Source of the DNA: Verrucomicrobiia bacterium
GTDB taxonomy: Bacteria > Verrucomicrobiota > Verrucomicrobiia > Verrucomicrobiales > Akkermansiaceae
Direction of reading: 5' to 3'
Length of the DNA: 64,000 bases
Assembly (NCBI GenBank): GCA_030431475.1
Contig: JAUIJD010000008.1
Span: 1-64,000, forward strand
The notes under the pieces were generated by a model that was not told the origin of the DNA, did no database searches, and worked only from the letters and a program-made list of their open reading frames with translations. The translations under genes were made by a program, and so were the position numbers. Positions 31,070 to 40,407 of this stretch are shown here, one piece after another. Numbering within the stretch: the stretch's first letter is position 1; the number at the start of each line of letters is the position of its first letter.

Positions 31070-31822
31070 TCAGTCGTCGAGCTGGGCCAGCACCTCGTCG
31101 GTGACGTCGAAATTGGTGAAGACGTTGATCACATCGGCATGCTCGTCGAGATTGTCGAAGAGCCGCATGACCTGTTTCGCCCGGCCGAGCTCGTCGACCT
31201 CGATCGGATTCTGGGGCAGCGAGACCAGCTTCTGGGTTCTCGGCTCGAACCCCTGCTCGCGCAGCGAGTCCGCCACCGCGGCCAGCTCCGTGGGCGCGGT
31301 CAGGATGACGTGTTCGTCCTCCTCGCGGCGGACGTCGTCGGCACCGGCAAGGATGGCGGCCTCCATGATGGCATCGTCCCCCACCCCTTCCGCCGTCAGG
31401 CGGAGTTCGCCCATGCGGTCGAACTGATAGGCCACGCTTCCCGGATCGGCGACACTCCCGCCCCCCTTGGTGAAGATGGAACGCATGTCCGCCGCGGTGC
31501 GGTTGAGATTGTCCGTCGCCGCCTCGATCAGGAAGGCGATGCCTTCCGGGCCGTAGCCCTCGTAGGTCGCTTCCTGGATCGCGTCGCCACCGAGTTCGCC
31601 GGTCCCCTTCTTCACCGCCCGCTCGATCTTGTCCTTGGGCATCGACACCGACTTGGCGTTGTCGATCGCCGTCCGCAGCCGGGGATTCATCGTCGGGTCG
31701 CCGCCGCCATCGCGCGCGGCGATGGCGATCTCGTGGGCACACTTGCTGAAGACCTTGCCGCGGACGACATCGACACGGGCCTTGATGTGCTTAACCTTGG
31801 ACCACTTGTTGTGACCTGCCAT
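31070..31822 (-). CDS. yebC: YebC/PmpR family protein
   Basis: MAGHNKWSKVKHIKARVD..., NPRLRTAIDNAKSVSMPKDKIERA. Confidence 0.95.
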   Translation of the reverse strand: MAGHNKWSKVKHIKARVDVVRGKVFSKCAHEIAIAARDGGGDPTMNPRLRTAIDNAKSVSMPKDKIERAVKKGTGELGGDAIQEATYEGYGPEGIAFLIEAATDNLNRTAADMRSIFTKGGGSVADPGSVAYQFDRMGELRLTAEGVGDDAIMEAAILAGADDVRREEDEHVILTAPTELAAVADSLREQGFEPRTQKLVSLPQNPIEVDELGRAKQVMRLFDNLDEHADVINVFTNFDVTDEVLAQLDD

Positions 31823-32080
31823 GGAGGTAGGAAAAATGACTCGCTCGCGAATGAACCGAAGACCCCGCGAGGGAGGTGGAACGATGGAGGAACACCGGAA
31901 GGGTTGAACCCCGCGCAAGACCACGACCTCGCGGCTGTTGGCGGGAACCGAACCGTAGCAACCTGTTCAAACACAGGCGCCGCCTCAGTCGGACGGGCGG
32001 AGAATGACCGCCGCTACCCGCTTTGGCAAAGGAATTCTTCGAGGCGAGCGGGGAGACGTCATGGCCCATCCCCGCCCCCA

Positions 32081-33046
32081 TCAAGCCAGCCCGACCGCCT
32101 TGCGCACCCGGTCGATCACCTTGGTCGCCTCCACACGGGCCTTCTCGGCTCCGGTGGCCAGCACCTGCTCCACGTAGCCGGGATCGGCGATCAACTCGTC
32201 GCGCCTCGCCCGCATCGGGGCGAAATACTCCCAATAGGCCTCGGCCAGCCGCTTCTTGAAGTCGCCGTAGCCGCAGCCGCCGCTTTTGTGGTCGGCGACC
32301 ATCTTCGCGTAGTCGTCGTCGCTGGCGAAGAGACGGAAAAGGGGCAGGATCAGGGAGCCGTCGACCGGCTTCGGGTCCTCGACCGGCGTCGAGTCGGTCA
32401 CGATGCGCATGATGAGCTTCTTCGACGGCTTCTCGTCGCCGAAGAGGGGCAGGGTGTTGTGGTAGCTCTTGCTCATCTTCTGCCCATCCAGCCCGGGCAC
32501 CACGGCCATCCCCTCGGAAATCATCGGCTCCGGCACCACCAGGGTCCCCTCACCGTAGGCTTCGTTGATCTTCCCGGCGAGATCACGGGTCATCTCGAGG
32601 TGCTGCTTCTGGTCCTTTCCGACCGGAACGAGGTTCGAGTCGTACAGGAGGATGTCCGCCGCCATCAGCACCGGGTAGGCGAAAAGCCCGTGGTTCGGTG
32701 CGATCCCCTTGGCGATCTTGTCCTTGTACGAGTGCGCCTTCTCGAGCATGCTCACCGGACAGACGCTCGAGAGGATCCACGCCAGCTCGTTGACCTCGGG
32801 CACATCCGACTGCCGGAAGAAGACCGAACGCTCCGGATCGAGGCCGCAAGCGAGGAAATCGACGGCCAGCTCCCGCGTGTAGTCGCGAAGCTCGTCGGCG
32901 TTCCTCACCGTCGTCATCGCGTGGTAGTTGGCGATGAAGTAGAACGCCTCTCCCTGCTCCTGGAGCCGCACCGCCGGCTCCATCGCGCCGAAGTAGTTGC
33001 CGACGTGAAGTTTGCCGCTCGGCTGGAGACCCGTCAGAATTCGCAT
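32081..33046 (-). CDS. trpS: Tryptophanyl-tRNA synthetase
   Basis: MRILTGLQPSGKLHVGNYFGA; GLDGQKMSKSYHN. Confidence 0.97.
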   Translation of the reverse strand: MRILTGLQPSGKLHVGNYFGAMEPAVRLQEQGEAFYFIANYHAMTTVRNADELRDYTRELAVDFLACGLDPERSVFFRQSDVPEVNELAWILSSVCPVSMLEKAHSYKDKIAKGIAPNHGLFAYPVLMAADILLYDSNLVPVGKDQKQHLEMTRDLAGKINEAYGEGTLVVPEPMISEGMAVVPGLDGQKMSKSYHNTLPLFGDEKPSKKLIMRIVTDSTPVEDPKPVDGSLILPLFRLFASDDDYAKMVADHKSGGCGYGDFKKRLAEAYWEYFAPMRARRDELIADPGYVEQVLATGAEKARVEATKVIDRVRKAVGLA

Positions 33047-33136
33047 GGCGCGGACGATGGTGAGTCCGACCCCGGCGGTCAAGATCCGGCCCGCGATGAC
33101 CGCTTGCGGGAACGCCGAATCGAACTAGGATCGGCC

Positions 33137-34117
33137 ATGGTCATCGAGTGCAACGGCGGCGCATGTCGCGCACCCAGGTGGATGCCGATGCTGCTGATCG
33201 CCGCGGGAATCTATCATCTGCTCTTCGCGGCGTGGGCGTGTTGCTGGCCGAATGTCTACTTCGATTGGATCGGTTGCGACCGTCCCAACCATCCGATGCT
33301 TTGGCGAGGCCTCGGGTTCCTTTCGGGCGCCTTCGGTCTCGGGTTTCTCATCGCCGCCCGGTCGCCGATCCGGCATTGGCCGCTGGTCCTGATCGGCTTC
33401 GTGAAGTTCAACCTCGTCATCATCACGCTCGTGCTCGGCCTCATGGAAGGCCCCCTGCCCCGGGAAATCGTCGCCCTCGTGGTCATCGACGATCTCGTTT
33501 GGTGGCTCCCGTTCGCCTCCATCCTCTGGGCGTCGGCCCAGGCCCATGCGGGCCGCCCGCCTTCCGGCGAGCCGCCTCTCGACCTCCGCCAGGCCGGAGA
33601 GCGCTACAAGCTCTCGACCGGGGAAACCCTCGGTGAAGCCTCCCGCGAGCACACGCTGGTGCTCGTCTTTCTCCGCCACTTCGGCTGCACCTTCACCCGA
33701 CGGATTCTTCGCGAACTCGAGGACCTCAAGGCCGAGGCCGACCGCCACGGAGCCCGGCTCGTGCTGGTGCACATGCTCGCGCCCGGAGATGAGAAGGTCT
33801 ACCTCCACAAGAAGAGCGACGTCGCCCGCATCGCCGACCCGATGTGCGAACTCTACCGGTCCTTCGGCCTTGGCAAGGGGGGATTCCTCGAGCTGTTCGG
33901 CCCCCGCGTCTGGATCCCCCTCCTCGCCGCCCTGCTGCGGGGCTGCGGCGTCGGTCATCTCGCCGGCGATGGTCTCCAGCTTCCCGGCGCCTTCCTGTTC
34001 CGCGACGGGGAGATCGTCCGTGCCCAGCGGGCGCGCACCCAGGCCGACCTGCCCGACCTTCCGGGCCTCTTCAAAGGGTTGCCAGACGCCCCCTCGGCTG
34101 AAAGCGTGCCGGCGTGA
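33137..34117 (+). CDS. Membrane domain fused to AhpC/TSA-type (SelL/Prx-like) thioredoxin-fold domain
   Basis: N-terminal hydrophobic helices MLLIAAGIYHLLFAAWACCW...; C-terminal LVLVFLRHFGCTFTRRILRELEDLKAEADRHGARLVLVHM. Confidence 0.8.
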   Translation: MVIECNGGACRAPRWMPMLLIAAGIYHLLFAAWACCWPNVYFDWIGCDRPNHPMLWRGLGFLSGAFGLGFLIAARSPIRHWPLVLIGFVKFNLVIITLVLGLMEGPLPREIVALVVIDDLVWWLPFASILWASAQAHAGRPPSGEPPLDLRQAGERYKLSTGETLGEASREHTLVLVFLRHFGCTFTRRILRELEDLKAEADRHGARLVLVHMLAPGDEKVYLHKKSDVARIADPMCELYRSFGLGKGGFLELFGPRVWIPLLAALLRGCGVGHLAGDGLQLPGAFLFRDGEIVRAQRARTQADLPDLPGLFKGLPDAPSAESVPA

Positions 34118-34818
34118 GCCCGCTCGCCGACAAGACCATCCTCCTCACGGGCGCCTCCAGCGGTATCGGGAAGGCCACCGCCGCGGCGCTGATCTCCCGT
34201 GGCGCCCGGGTGCTCGGCGTTTCACGCCATCCCTCGTCGCTGGCCGCGGGCATCGTCCCGATCCAGGCCGACCTCACCCGTCGCGAGGACATTCTCGAAA
34301 TCTTCCGGCAGGTCGATCGGATCGACGCACTCGTCAACAACGCCGGCATCGCCTACCTCTCCCGCATCATCGACGGCAACCCGGCCGACTGGGAGGAGAT
34401 GTGGCGTGTCAACGTCTTCGCCCTCACGCTCTGCTCGCAGCTCGCGCTCCGTCACTTCCCGAAGACCGGCGGACGCATCGTCAACGTCAGCTCCATGAGC
34501 GGCCACCGCGTCCCCCCCACCGGGGGCTTCTACTCGCCGACGAAGTTCGCCGTCCGGGCGATCACCGACGCGCTGCGCCTCGAGATCAAGTCGGCCGGAC
34601 TGCCCGTCCAGGTCGGCTGCGTGTCGCCCGGCTTCGTTGACACCCCCCTTCTCGAGCACTATTTCCGCGGAAGGGAGGACGCCCTGCAGAAGACCCGGCA
34701 GGCGATGGCGATGCTGCAGCCCGACGACGTCGCCCGCTGCGTCATCCAGCTCCTCGAAACCCCGCCCCACGTCGAAATCGGCGACATCCTCCTGCGAAGC
34801 TCCGACCAGAAGGTCTGA
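34114..34818 (+). CDS. Short-chain dehydrogenase/reductase
   Basis: TGASSGIGKAT, NNAG, YSPTK (YxxxK). Confidence 0.93.
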   Translation: MSPLADKTILLTGASSGIGKATAAALISRGARVLGVSRHPSSLAAGIVPIQADLTRREDILEIFRQVDRIDALVNNAGIAYLSRIIDGNPADWEEMWRVNVFALTLCSQLALRHFPKTGGRIVNVSSMSGHRVPPTGGFYSPTKFAVRAITDALRLEIKSAGLPVQVGCVSPGFVDTPLLEHYFRGREDALQKTRQAMAMLQPDDVARCVIQLLETPPHVEIGDILLRSSDQKV

Positions 34819-34860
34819 GGCACGCACGCCCCCGATCACCCCACTCCCGGAAACCGTTCC

Positions 34861-35619
34861 ATGTCTTCCCCGGTCAACATCATCTGCATGAAGTGGGGCA
34901 CCCGCTACCCCGCCCACTACGTCAACGTCCTTTTCCGCTCCATCGAGCGGAACCTCTCCCGGCCGTTCCGCTTCGTCTGCCTCACCGACGACGCGGACGA
35001 CCTGATCGACGGCGTCGAGACCGCCCCCTTTCCGGAGAATCCCGGCATCACCCAGTCGAAGTGGCCCAACGTGTTCCTCAAGCTGGTGATGACGAAGGAC
35101 GGCTTCCTCGACCTCGAGGGCCCCACGCTGTTCCTCGATCTCGACCTGGTCGTGCTCGACTCGATCGACTGCTTCTTCGACTACAAGCCGGGCAAGAACT
35201 GCATCATCCACAACTGGTGGGAGCGCCGGAAACAGCTCCTCCGCAAACGCCCGGAGATCGGGAACTCCTCCATCTTCCGCTTCGAGGCCGGAAAGTCGCA
35301 GTACATCTACGACACCTTCATCGAGGAAATGGACCGCGCGCAGGACCGCTCGGTCTTCGTGACCGAACAGCACTTCCTCACCTACGCCATGAAGGAGCGC
35401 TACTGGTGGCCGGAGCAGTGGGTGCGCAGCTTCAAGTTCAACGTGCGGCCGCCCTTCCCGCTCAATCTCGTCATGGCGCCGCGGAAACCGAAGGGCGCGA
35501 AGTTCCTCGTCTTCCACGGCCAGCCCGACCCGGATGACGCCGTCAACGGCTTCGAGGGCCGGAAGCTCCACCACCGCGTGAAGGCGGCGCCATGGGTGGG
35601 TGACTACTGGAAGCTGTAG
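34861..35619 (+). CDS. Putative glycosyltransferase
   Basis: FRFVCLTDDADDL and LFLDLDLVVLDSID DxD-like motif. Confidence 0.7.
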   Translation: MSSPVNIICMKWGTRYPAHYVNVLFRSIERNLSRPFRFVCLTDDADDLIDGVETAPFPENPGITQSKWPNVFLKLVMTKDGFLDLEGPTLFLDLDLVVLDSIDCFFDYKPGKNCIIHNWWERRKQLLRKRPEIGNSSIFRFEAGKSQYIYDTFIEEMDRAQDRSVFVTEQHFLTYAMKERYWWPEQWVRSFKFNVRPPFPLNLVMAPRKPKGAKFLVFHGQPDPDDAVNGFEGRKLHHRVKAAPWVGDYWKL

Positions 35620-35692
35620 GGAACGGCGCTTGGAACGCGCCCCTTCCTTTCCGGCTGACAAGCCCCCGTCCATCGATTACTCCCGCGCCGGC

Positions 35693-36421
35693 ATGCAGCT
35701 CTGGATTTGCCCCCTTCTGGCCTTCCTCCTCGGATCCATCCCCTTCGGACTGATCATCGCGCGGATGAAGGGCATCGACATCCGGGCCCACGGATCGGGC
35801 AACATCGGCGCCACCAACGTCCTTCGCGTCGTCGGCAAGCAGTACGGGATCACCTGCCTCTTCCTCGACCTCCTCAAGGGATTCATCCCCGTCGTCATCG
35901 CCGTCAACCTCATCCAGATCGAGGGCAAGGCCGTGGTGCCCCACCTGGCGTTCCTCGACCCCCTCGCCCTGCGGCTGCCGGCGGCGGACCAGCTGCAGGG
36001 ACAGCTCGTCCACGTCGTCACCGCCCTCTGCGCGGTGCTCGGACACAACTACTCGCCCTGGGTCGGCTTCAAGGGAGGCAAGGGCATCGCCACCTCGGCC
36101 GGCGTCATGCTCGGGCTCATGCCCCTCGCCGTCCTCATCCTCATCGGCGTCTGGGGGCTCCTGTTCCTCACCACGCGCTACGTCTCGATCGCCTCGATGG
36201 GATCCGCCGCCGCGCTGCCGGTCGTGACCCACCTGCAGGCACGGCTCTCGCAGGGGGCCGACGGACGCTCGCCGTGGGAGACCGGCACCTGGAACAAGCC
36301 GCTCTTCTTCTTCTCGCTGCTCATCGGCATCCTCGCGATCTGGAAACACCGCACCAACATCCGCCGACTCCTCGACGGCACCGAGCACCGCTTTTCCCCG
36401 AAGACCGGAGCCCGGTCCTGA
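35693..36421 (+). CDS. plsY: Acyl-phosphate glycerol-3-phosphate acyltransferase
   Basis: GSIPFGLIIAR, GSGNIGATNVLR, GHNYSPWVGFKGGKGIATSAG. Confidence 0.96.
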   Translation: MQLWICPLLAFLLGSIPFGLIIARMKGIDIRAHGSGNIGATNVLRVVGKQYGITCLFLDLLKGFIPVVIAVNLIQIEGKAVVPHLAFLDPLALRLPAADQLQGQLVHVVTALCAVLGHNYSPWVGFKGGKGIATSAGVMLGLMPLAVLILIGVWGLLFLTTRYVSIASMGSAAALPVVTHLQARLSQGADGRSPWETGTWNKPLFFFSLLIGILAIWKHRTNIRRLLDGTEHRFSPKTGARS

Positions 36422-36464
36422 TCCCCGCCTCGTCACACGTCCGCACCTTCCCTCCCGACCGCCC

Positions 36465-37463
36465 ATGTTCTCTTCAGCTGCCATCGTTGGAACCGGATCC
36501 TTCGGCACCGCCCTGGCCCATCTGATCGGAGGCTCGCTGGAAAAGGTCGTCCTCGTCGGCCGGGATGCCGAGACCGTCGACGCCATCAACCGCAACCGGA
36601 AGAACCCCCGCTACCTCCGCGAAACCGAGCTGCCGGCGTCCGTCGAGGCGACCACCGACCTCTCCGCCGTCGTCGGCCACCCGCTGATTCTCTTCGCCGT
36701 CCCGACTTCCGCGACGCGCGACCTGGTGGATCGGCTCGCCCGGCTCGGGCTGTCGGAGGGAACCGCCCTGCTCTCCTGCGCCAAAGGCATCGAACGCGGC
36801 ACCGGCGAGCGCATGAGCGAGATCATCCAGCGCGGCTTTCCGGACAACCCGGTCGCCGTGCTGTCCGGCCCGAACCACGCCGAGGAGATCGGCGGCGACC
36901 TCGCCACCTGCGCCGTGATCGGTTGTCGCGACGAGACGCTCGCCTGCGGCCTCCAGCAACTGTTCACGGCCCCCCACTTCCGCTCGTACACCAGCGACGA
37001 CATCGCCGGGATCGAGCTCGGCGGCGCCATCAAGAACGTCTACGCGATCGCCGCCGGCATCGCCTCCGGTCTCCAACTGGGCGACAACGCCATCGCGGCC
37101 CTCGTGACCCGCGCGCTCGCGGAGATGACCCGGCTCGGGGTCCGGCTCGGTGGCCGCATCGAAACCTTCGCCGGATTGTCCGGCGTCGGCGACCTGATCG
37201 CCACCTGCTTTTCCGAGCACTCGCGCAACCACCGCGTCGGCAAGGCCCTCGGACGCGGCCAGACGCTGAAGGAAGCGGTCGATGCCCTCGGCATGGTGGC
37301 CGAAGGGGTCCCCAACACCCTCTCCATCCACGAGGCGGCCCGCAAGGTCGGCGCCCGCACGCCCATCATCGACGCCGTCCACGCCATTCTCTACGAGGAC
37401 ATGCCGGCCGCCCGGGCACTCAGCGAACTCCTCAACCGCGATCCGCGGCCGGAGGCGGAGTAG
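36465..37463 (+). CDS. gpsA: NAD(P)H-dependent glycerol-3-phosphate dehydrogenase
   Basis: AAIVGTGSFGTALA, VLSGPNHAEEI, ELGGAIKNVYAIAAGI, GLSGVGDLIATC. Confidence 0.96.
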   Translation: MFSSAAIVGTGSFGTALAHLIGGSLEKVVLVGRDAETVDAINRNRKNPRYLRETELPASVEATTDLSAVVGHPLILFAVPTSATRDLVDRLARLGLSEGTALLSCAKGIERGTGERMSEIIQRGFPDNPVAVLSGPNHAEEIGGDLATCAVIGCRDETLACGLQQLFTAPHFRSYTSDDIAGIELGGAIKNVYAIAAGIASGLQLGDNAIAALVTRALAEMTRLGVRLGGRIETFAGLSGVGDLIATCFSEHSRNHRVGKALGRGQTLKEAVDALGMVAEGVPNTLSIHEAARKVGARTPIIDAVHAILYEDMPAARALSELLNRDPRPEAE

Positions 37464-37633
37464 CCCACCGGGGGAAAAAGCGCCGGCTTCACCCGGCTGG
37501 AAGCGCGGCCCCTTCATCGCGTCGAGCCGCCTCCTCATCCGATGAATCCGCTGCCGGGTGGACCCGGCGTTCCGCCCGCCCACGAAAAACATCGGCAAAC
37601 GCCCGCCCCGTCCCTACACCTCGCCCGCCTTCC

Positions 37634-38260
37634 ATGGACGCCCTTCCGAAAGCCGACACCGAGAAGAAAGACGGCATCATCCGCCGCCTCTACAACTGGA
37701 CCATCTCCTGGGCCGACCGCCCCGGCGGCTCGTGGGCGTTGTTCCTCATCGCCTTCGCCGAGTCGTCCTTCTTCCCCATCCCGCCGGACGTCCTGCTGCT
37801 GGCGCTTTGCTTCGGGGCGAGGCAGAAATGGCTCAAGTATGCCCTCATCTGCACCGCCGGCTCGGTATTCGGAGGCATCGCCGGCTGGTACATCGGCTGG
37901 GGCCTGCGCGAACCGGTCGCCATCCCGCTGATGAATCTCTTCGACCACGACGGCCACACCCGCGAGAAGATCGAGGCCTGGTATGAGGCCCACGGCTTCT
38001 GGGGCATCATGCTCGCCGCCATCACGCCCATTCCCTACAAGGTCTTCACCATCTTCTCCGGGATGATGAACTACAGCCTCCCGGTCCTGATCGGCGCCTC
38101 CATCATCGGCCGCGGCTTCCGCTTCATCGTGGTCGCCGCCGTGGTCCGTCTCTTCGGCCCCCGCTTCCGCCCCTTCATCGAGAAGAACCTCGAATGGTGC
38201 TTCGTCGCGTTCGGGATCCTGCTGGTCGGCGGCATCCTCGCGATCAAGTTGCTCCGCTGA
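37634..38260 (+). CDS. DedA/YqaA-type (VTT domain) membrane protein
   Basis: FAESSFFPIPPDVLLLAL; GSVFGGIAGWYIGW; AAITPIPYKVFTIFSG; GRGFRF. Confidence 0.88.
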   Translation: MDALPKADTEKKDGIIRRLYNWTISWADRPGGSWALFLIAFAESSFFPIPPDVLLLALCFGARQKWLKYALICTAGSVFGGIAGWYIGWGLREPVAIPLMNLFDHDGHTREKIEAWYEAHGFWGIMLAAITPIPYKVFTIFSGMMNYSLPVLIGASIIGRGFRFIVVAAVVRLFGPRFRPFIEKNLEWCFVAFGILLVGGILAIKLLR

Positions 38261-38274
38261 CTCGGAGCCCGGCG

Positions 38275-38988
38275 TCAACGCGCCCCCGGCACGACCCGCT
38301 TCGGCTTGTCGAACTCAAGCGTGCTGCGGCTGCTGGTGCGGTTCCCGTTCATGCTGGAGACGTCCATCCTTTTCAGGGTGTAGCTCCCGTCGGAAAGCTT
38401 CTGCACCTCCCGCACCTCGAATCGCTTCAGGCGCTTGCCGCTGCGGTCGAAGCCCTCGATCTTCATGAAGGCGCCGAACTTCTTGTGCACCCAGACGTAG
38501 ATGACCGAGTAGGCCCCCTTGCCGCCGGGGTTGTTGACCCGGATCTTCCAGCAGTCATGGGTGCTGACCCGCTCGTCGCCTTCGAGCTTCGGATTCGGCC
38601 AGTAGAGGAAGCGGAACGAGAGGTCCTCGTAGGTCAGGTCGCTGCCGGCGATCGGCATCTTCAGCTTCGCCGCCGGGAACCTCACCGTCTTGCCGCCCTT
38701 GAACTCGAAAAGGTCGAACTGGTCGTCGCCGAGGCGCAGGTGAAACGGCACCCATTTGCCGTTCTCGTGGAACTGGAACTGGATGTTCTTCCCCTTCAGG
38801 AACAGACCCACGTGCGTCTTGCCGCCCGGACCGCTGATCTCCCCGGTCAGGTCGGCGTGCTGCAACGTCGCCGCCAGCCGGGCCCGCTCCATCAGCTGCT
38901 CGGCATCCTGTCCCCGGGCCGGCATCGCCATCACCGCGACCGCCAGCGCCTTGAAAATCCATCGTTTCGTCATGGCTGCTACCCTCAT
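38275..38988 (-). CDS. LolA-like outer-membrane lipoprotein-sorting family protein
   Basis: Signal peptide; EDLSFRFLYWPNPKLEGDE...WKIRVNNPGGKGAYSVIYVWVHKKFGAFMKIEGFDRSGKRLKRFEV. Confidence 0.75.
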   Translation of the reverse strand: MRVAAMTKRWIFKALAVAVMAMPARGQDAEQLMERARLAATLQHADLTGEISGPGGKTHVGLFLKGKNIQFQFHENGKWVPFHLRLGDDQFDLFEFKGGKTVRFPAAKLKMPIAGSDLTYEDLSFRFLYWPNPKLEGDERVSTHDCWKIRVNNPGGKGAYSVIYVWVHKKFGAFMKIEGFDRSGKRLKRFEVREVQKLSDGSYTLKRMDVSSMNGNRTSSRSTLEFDKPKRVVPGAR

Positions 38989-39144
38989 GCTTTCCCCTCG
39001 GACGCGCAAGTGCCGCGCTCGATTCAAAATTTCCCCGCCCGGCGCCGCGCAATTTTTCCAATTTTCCGCATTGGAGCTTGCCGGCCCACGGGCGGCTCCG
39101 TTGGATTCTCAGCGACGATTCCGTCAGATTTCCCCACGACCCCC

Positions 39145-40140
39145 ATGAGTCTCCGCACCCAGCTTTCGGACCTCCTCCCCTCCCTCCTCCCCAGCAACCC
39201 CTCCGAAGCCATCAAGGGAACCGAGCTGATCCGGCTCGTGAGATTGCAGCTGACGGGCAACTACTCCGACGCTTCGCTGCGCTACCATTTCTCCATCATG
39301 TCCTGCGATCCGGCGTCGCCGATCGCCAAGGTGGAGAAGGGTCAGGGCTACTACCGGCGCACCGCCCCGGTTCCCGCCCTGTCGGGCGCCCAGGAGCTCG
39401 TCGCCCTCAGCCAGGGTCGGCTCGAGGACCTCAGCGGCAACCGGGAGGCGGTCGACCACGCACTTGAGCGGGTGAAGAAGTTCCGCGCCATCGTCCGCCG
39501 CGCGAGCGAGGTCAACGGTCGCTTCCCCTTCGAGTTCCGCCACGCCTTCGCCGCCGGCTCGCCCCTTGGAAACCTCTGGAAGTATCCCGAGCTGGTCATC
39601 GTCGACTGGCAGACCGGGGACGAGGAATCGGAAGCGGAGATGGCGCTGGACTCGCGCATGCTCGCCCTCAAGCAGCGCCTCGGCCTGCCGCCGTTCCGGC
39701 TCTGCTCGACCCGCCTCCGGATCCAGGCCTCCCTCCACGGGTTCCGGGAGGATTTTTTCCAGGCCGTCTCGTCGGCGATGTGGACCCAGGGCGGCGAGCT
39801 GATCTACGCCTCCCCGATCGAGGACGAGGCACTGGCCGACGGCCTGCGCGCGCTGAACGCCACCTTCGGCGTCGGGGTGAGCTCCTTCGGCATCACGGTC
39901 GAGGCGCTCGATGACCTGCCCCGCGCTGCCAACATCCTCAACGCCCATCCGAAGGAGACCGAGGCGCTGATGGAGCGCATCCATTTCGACCGTCTCGCCG
40001 CACCGCAGTACCGCGATCACATCGATTGGACCTCGCTCGAGGCGCTGCGGCGGGAAAGCGACGAGGCCGACGAGTTGATCGAGTGGCTCACCCAATGCGT
40101 GGAGGCGGGGAGTGCCTCGCATTTCACGCCGAAAAACTAG
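39145..40140 (+). CDS. Hypothetical protein with N-terminal winged-helix-like region
   Basis: AIKGTELIRLVRLQLTGNYSDASLRYHFSIMSCDPASPIAKVEKGQGYYRR; later FPFEFRHAF...LWKYPELVIVDWQTGDEE. Fold assignment is inference. Confidence 0.7.
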   Translation: MSLRTQLSDLLPSLLPSNPSEAIKGTELIRLVRLQLTGNYSDASLRYHFSIMSCDPASPIAKVEKGQGYYRRTAPVPALSGAQELVALSQGRLEDLSGNREAVDHALERVKKFRAIVRRASEVNGRFPFEFRHAFAAGSPLGNLWKYPELVIVDWQTGDEESEAEMALDSRMLALKQRLGLPPFRLCSTRLRIQASLHGFREDFFQAVSSAMWTQGGELIYASPIEDEALADGLRALNATFGVGVSSFGITVEALDDLPRAANILNAHPKETEALMERIHFDRLAAPQYRDHIDWTSLEALRRESDEADELIEWLTQCVEAGSASHFTPKN

Positions 40141-40407
40141 TGTCCTGCGCGCCAAGAGCGTTGACTTTCGCGCGAGAGATTTTTTCCAAATGCAAGGCGT
40201 GACGAGGGAGTCAATCGAGATTTGCGACCAAGGAACAACGCAGCCGTTGGGAAAAAGATCCGCGAGCCCTTCAACGGCCGAGCCCAGCGAGCTGATTTCA
40301 AAGGAACTCCTATCATCTCGAAAGGTGACGAAATAGGCGCGCGGGACACGAGCGCACGGCCGCGCCTTGCCCTCCGGCGGGAAGCCGCTACGCTCTCGCG
40401 CTTTCCG

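Noticed and set aside
31823-32080. tRNA or 4.5S RNA in the trpS-yebC spacer
   Set aside because: A GGCGG/CCGCC hairpin is present, but no TPsiC-loop GGTTCGAATCC pattern, no acceptor stem and no SRP-RNA GGTCAGGTCCGGAAGGAAGCAGCC core.
29384-34117. 1577-aa plus-strand ORF spanning rho, yebC and trpS antisense
   Set aside because: Only the C-terminal part from 33137 is a plausible protein. The rest is antisense to well-supported genes, an artefact of high GC with few stops.
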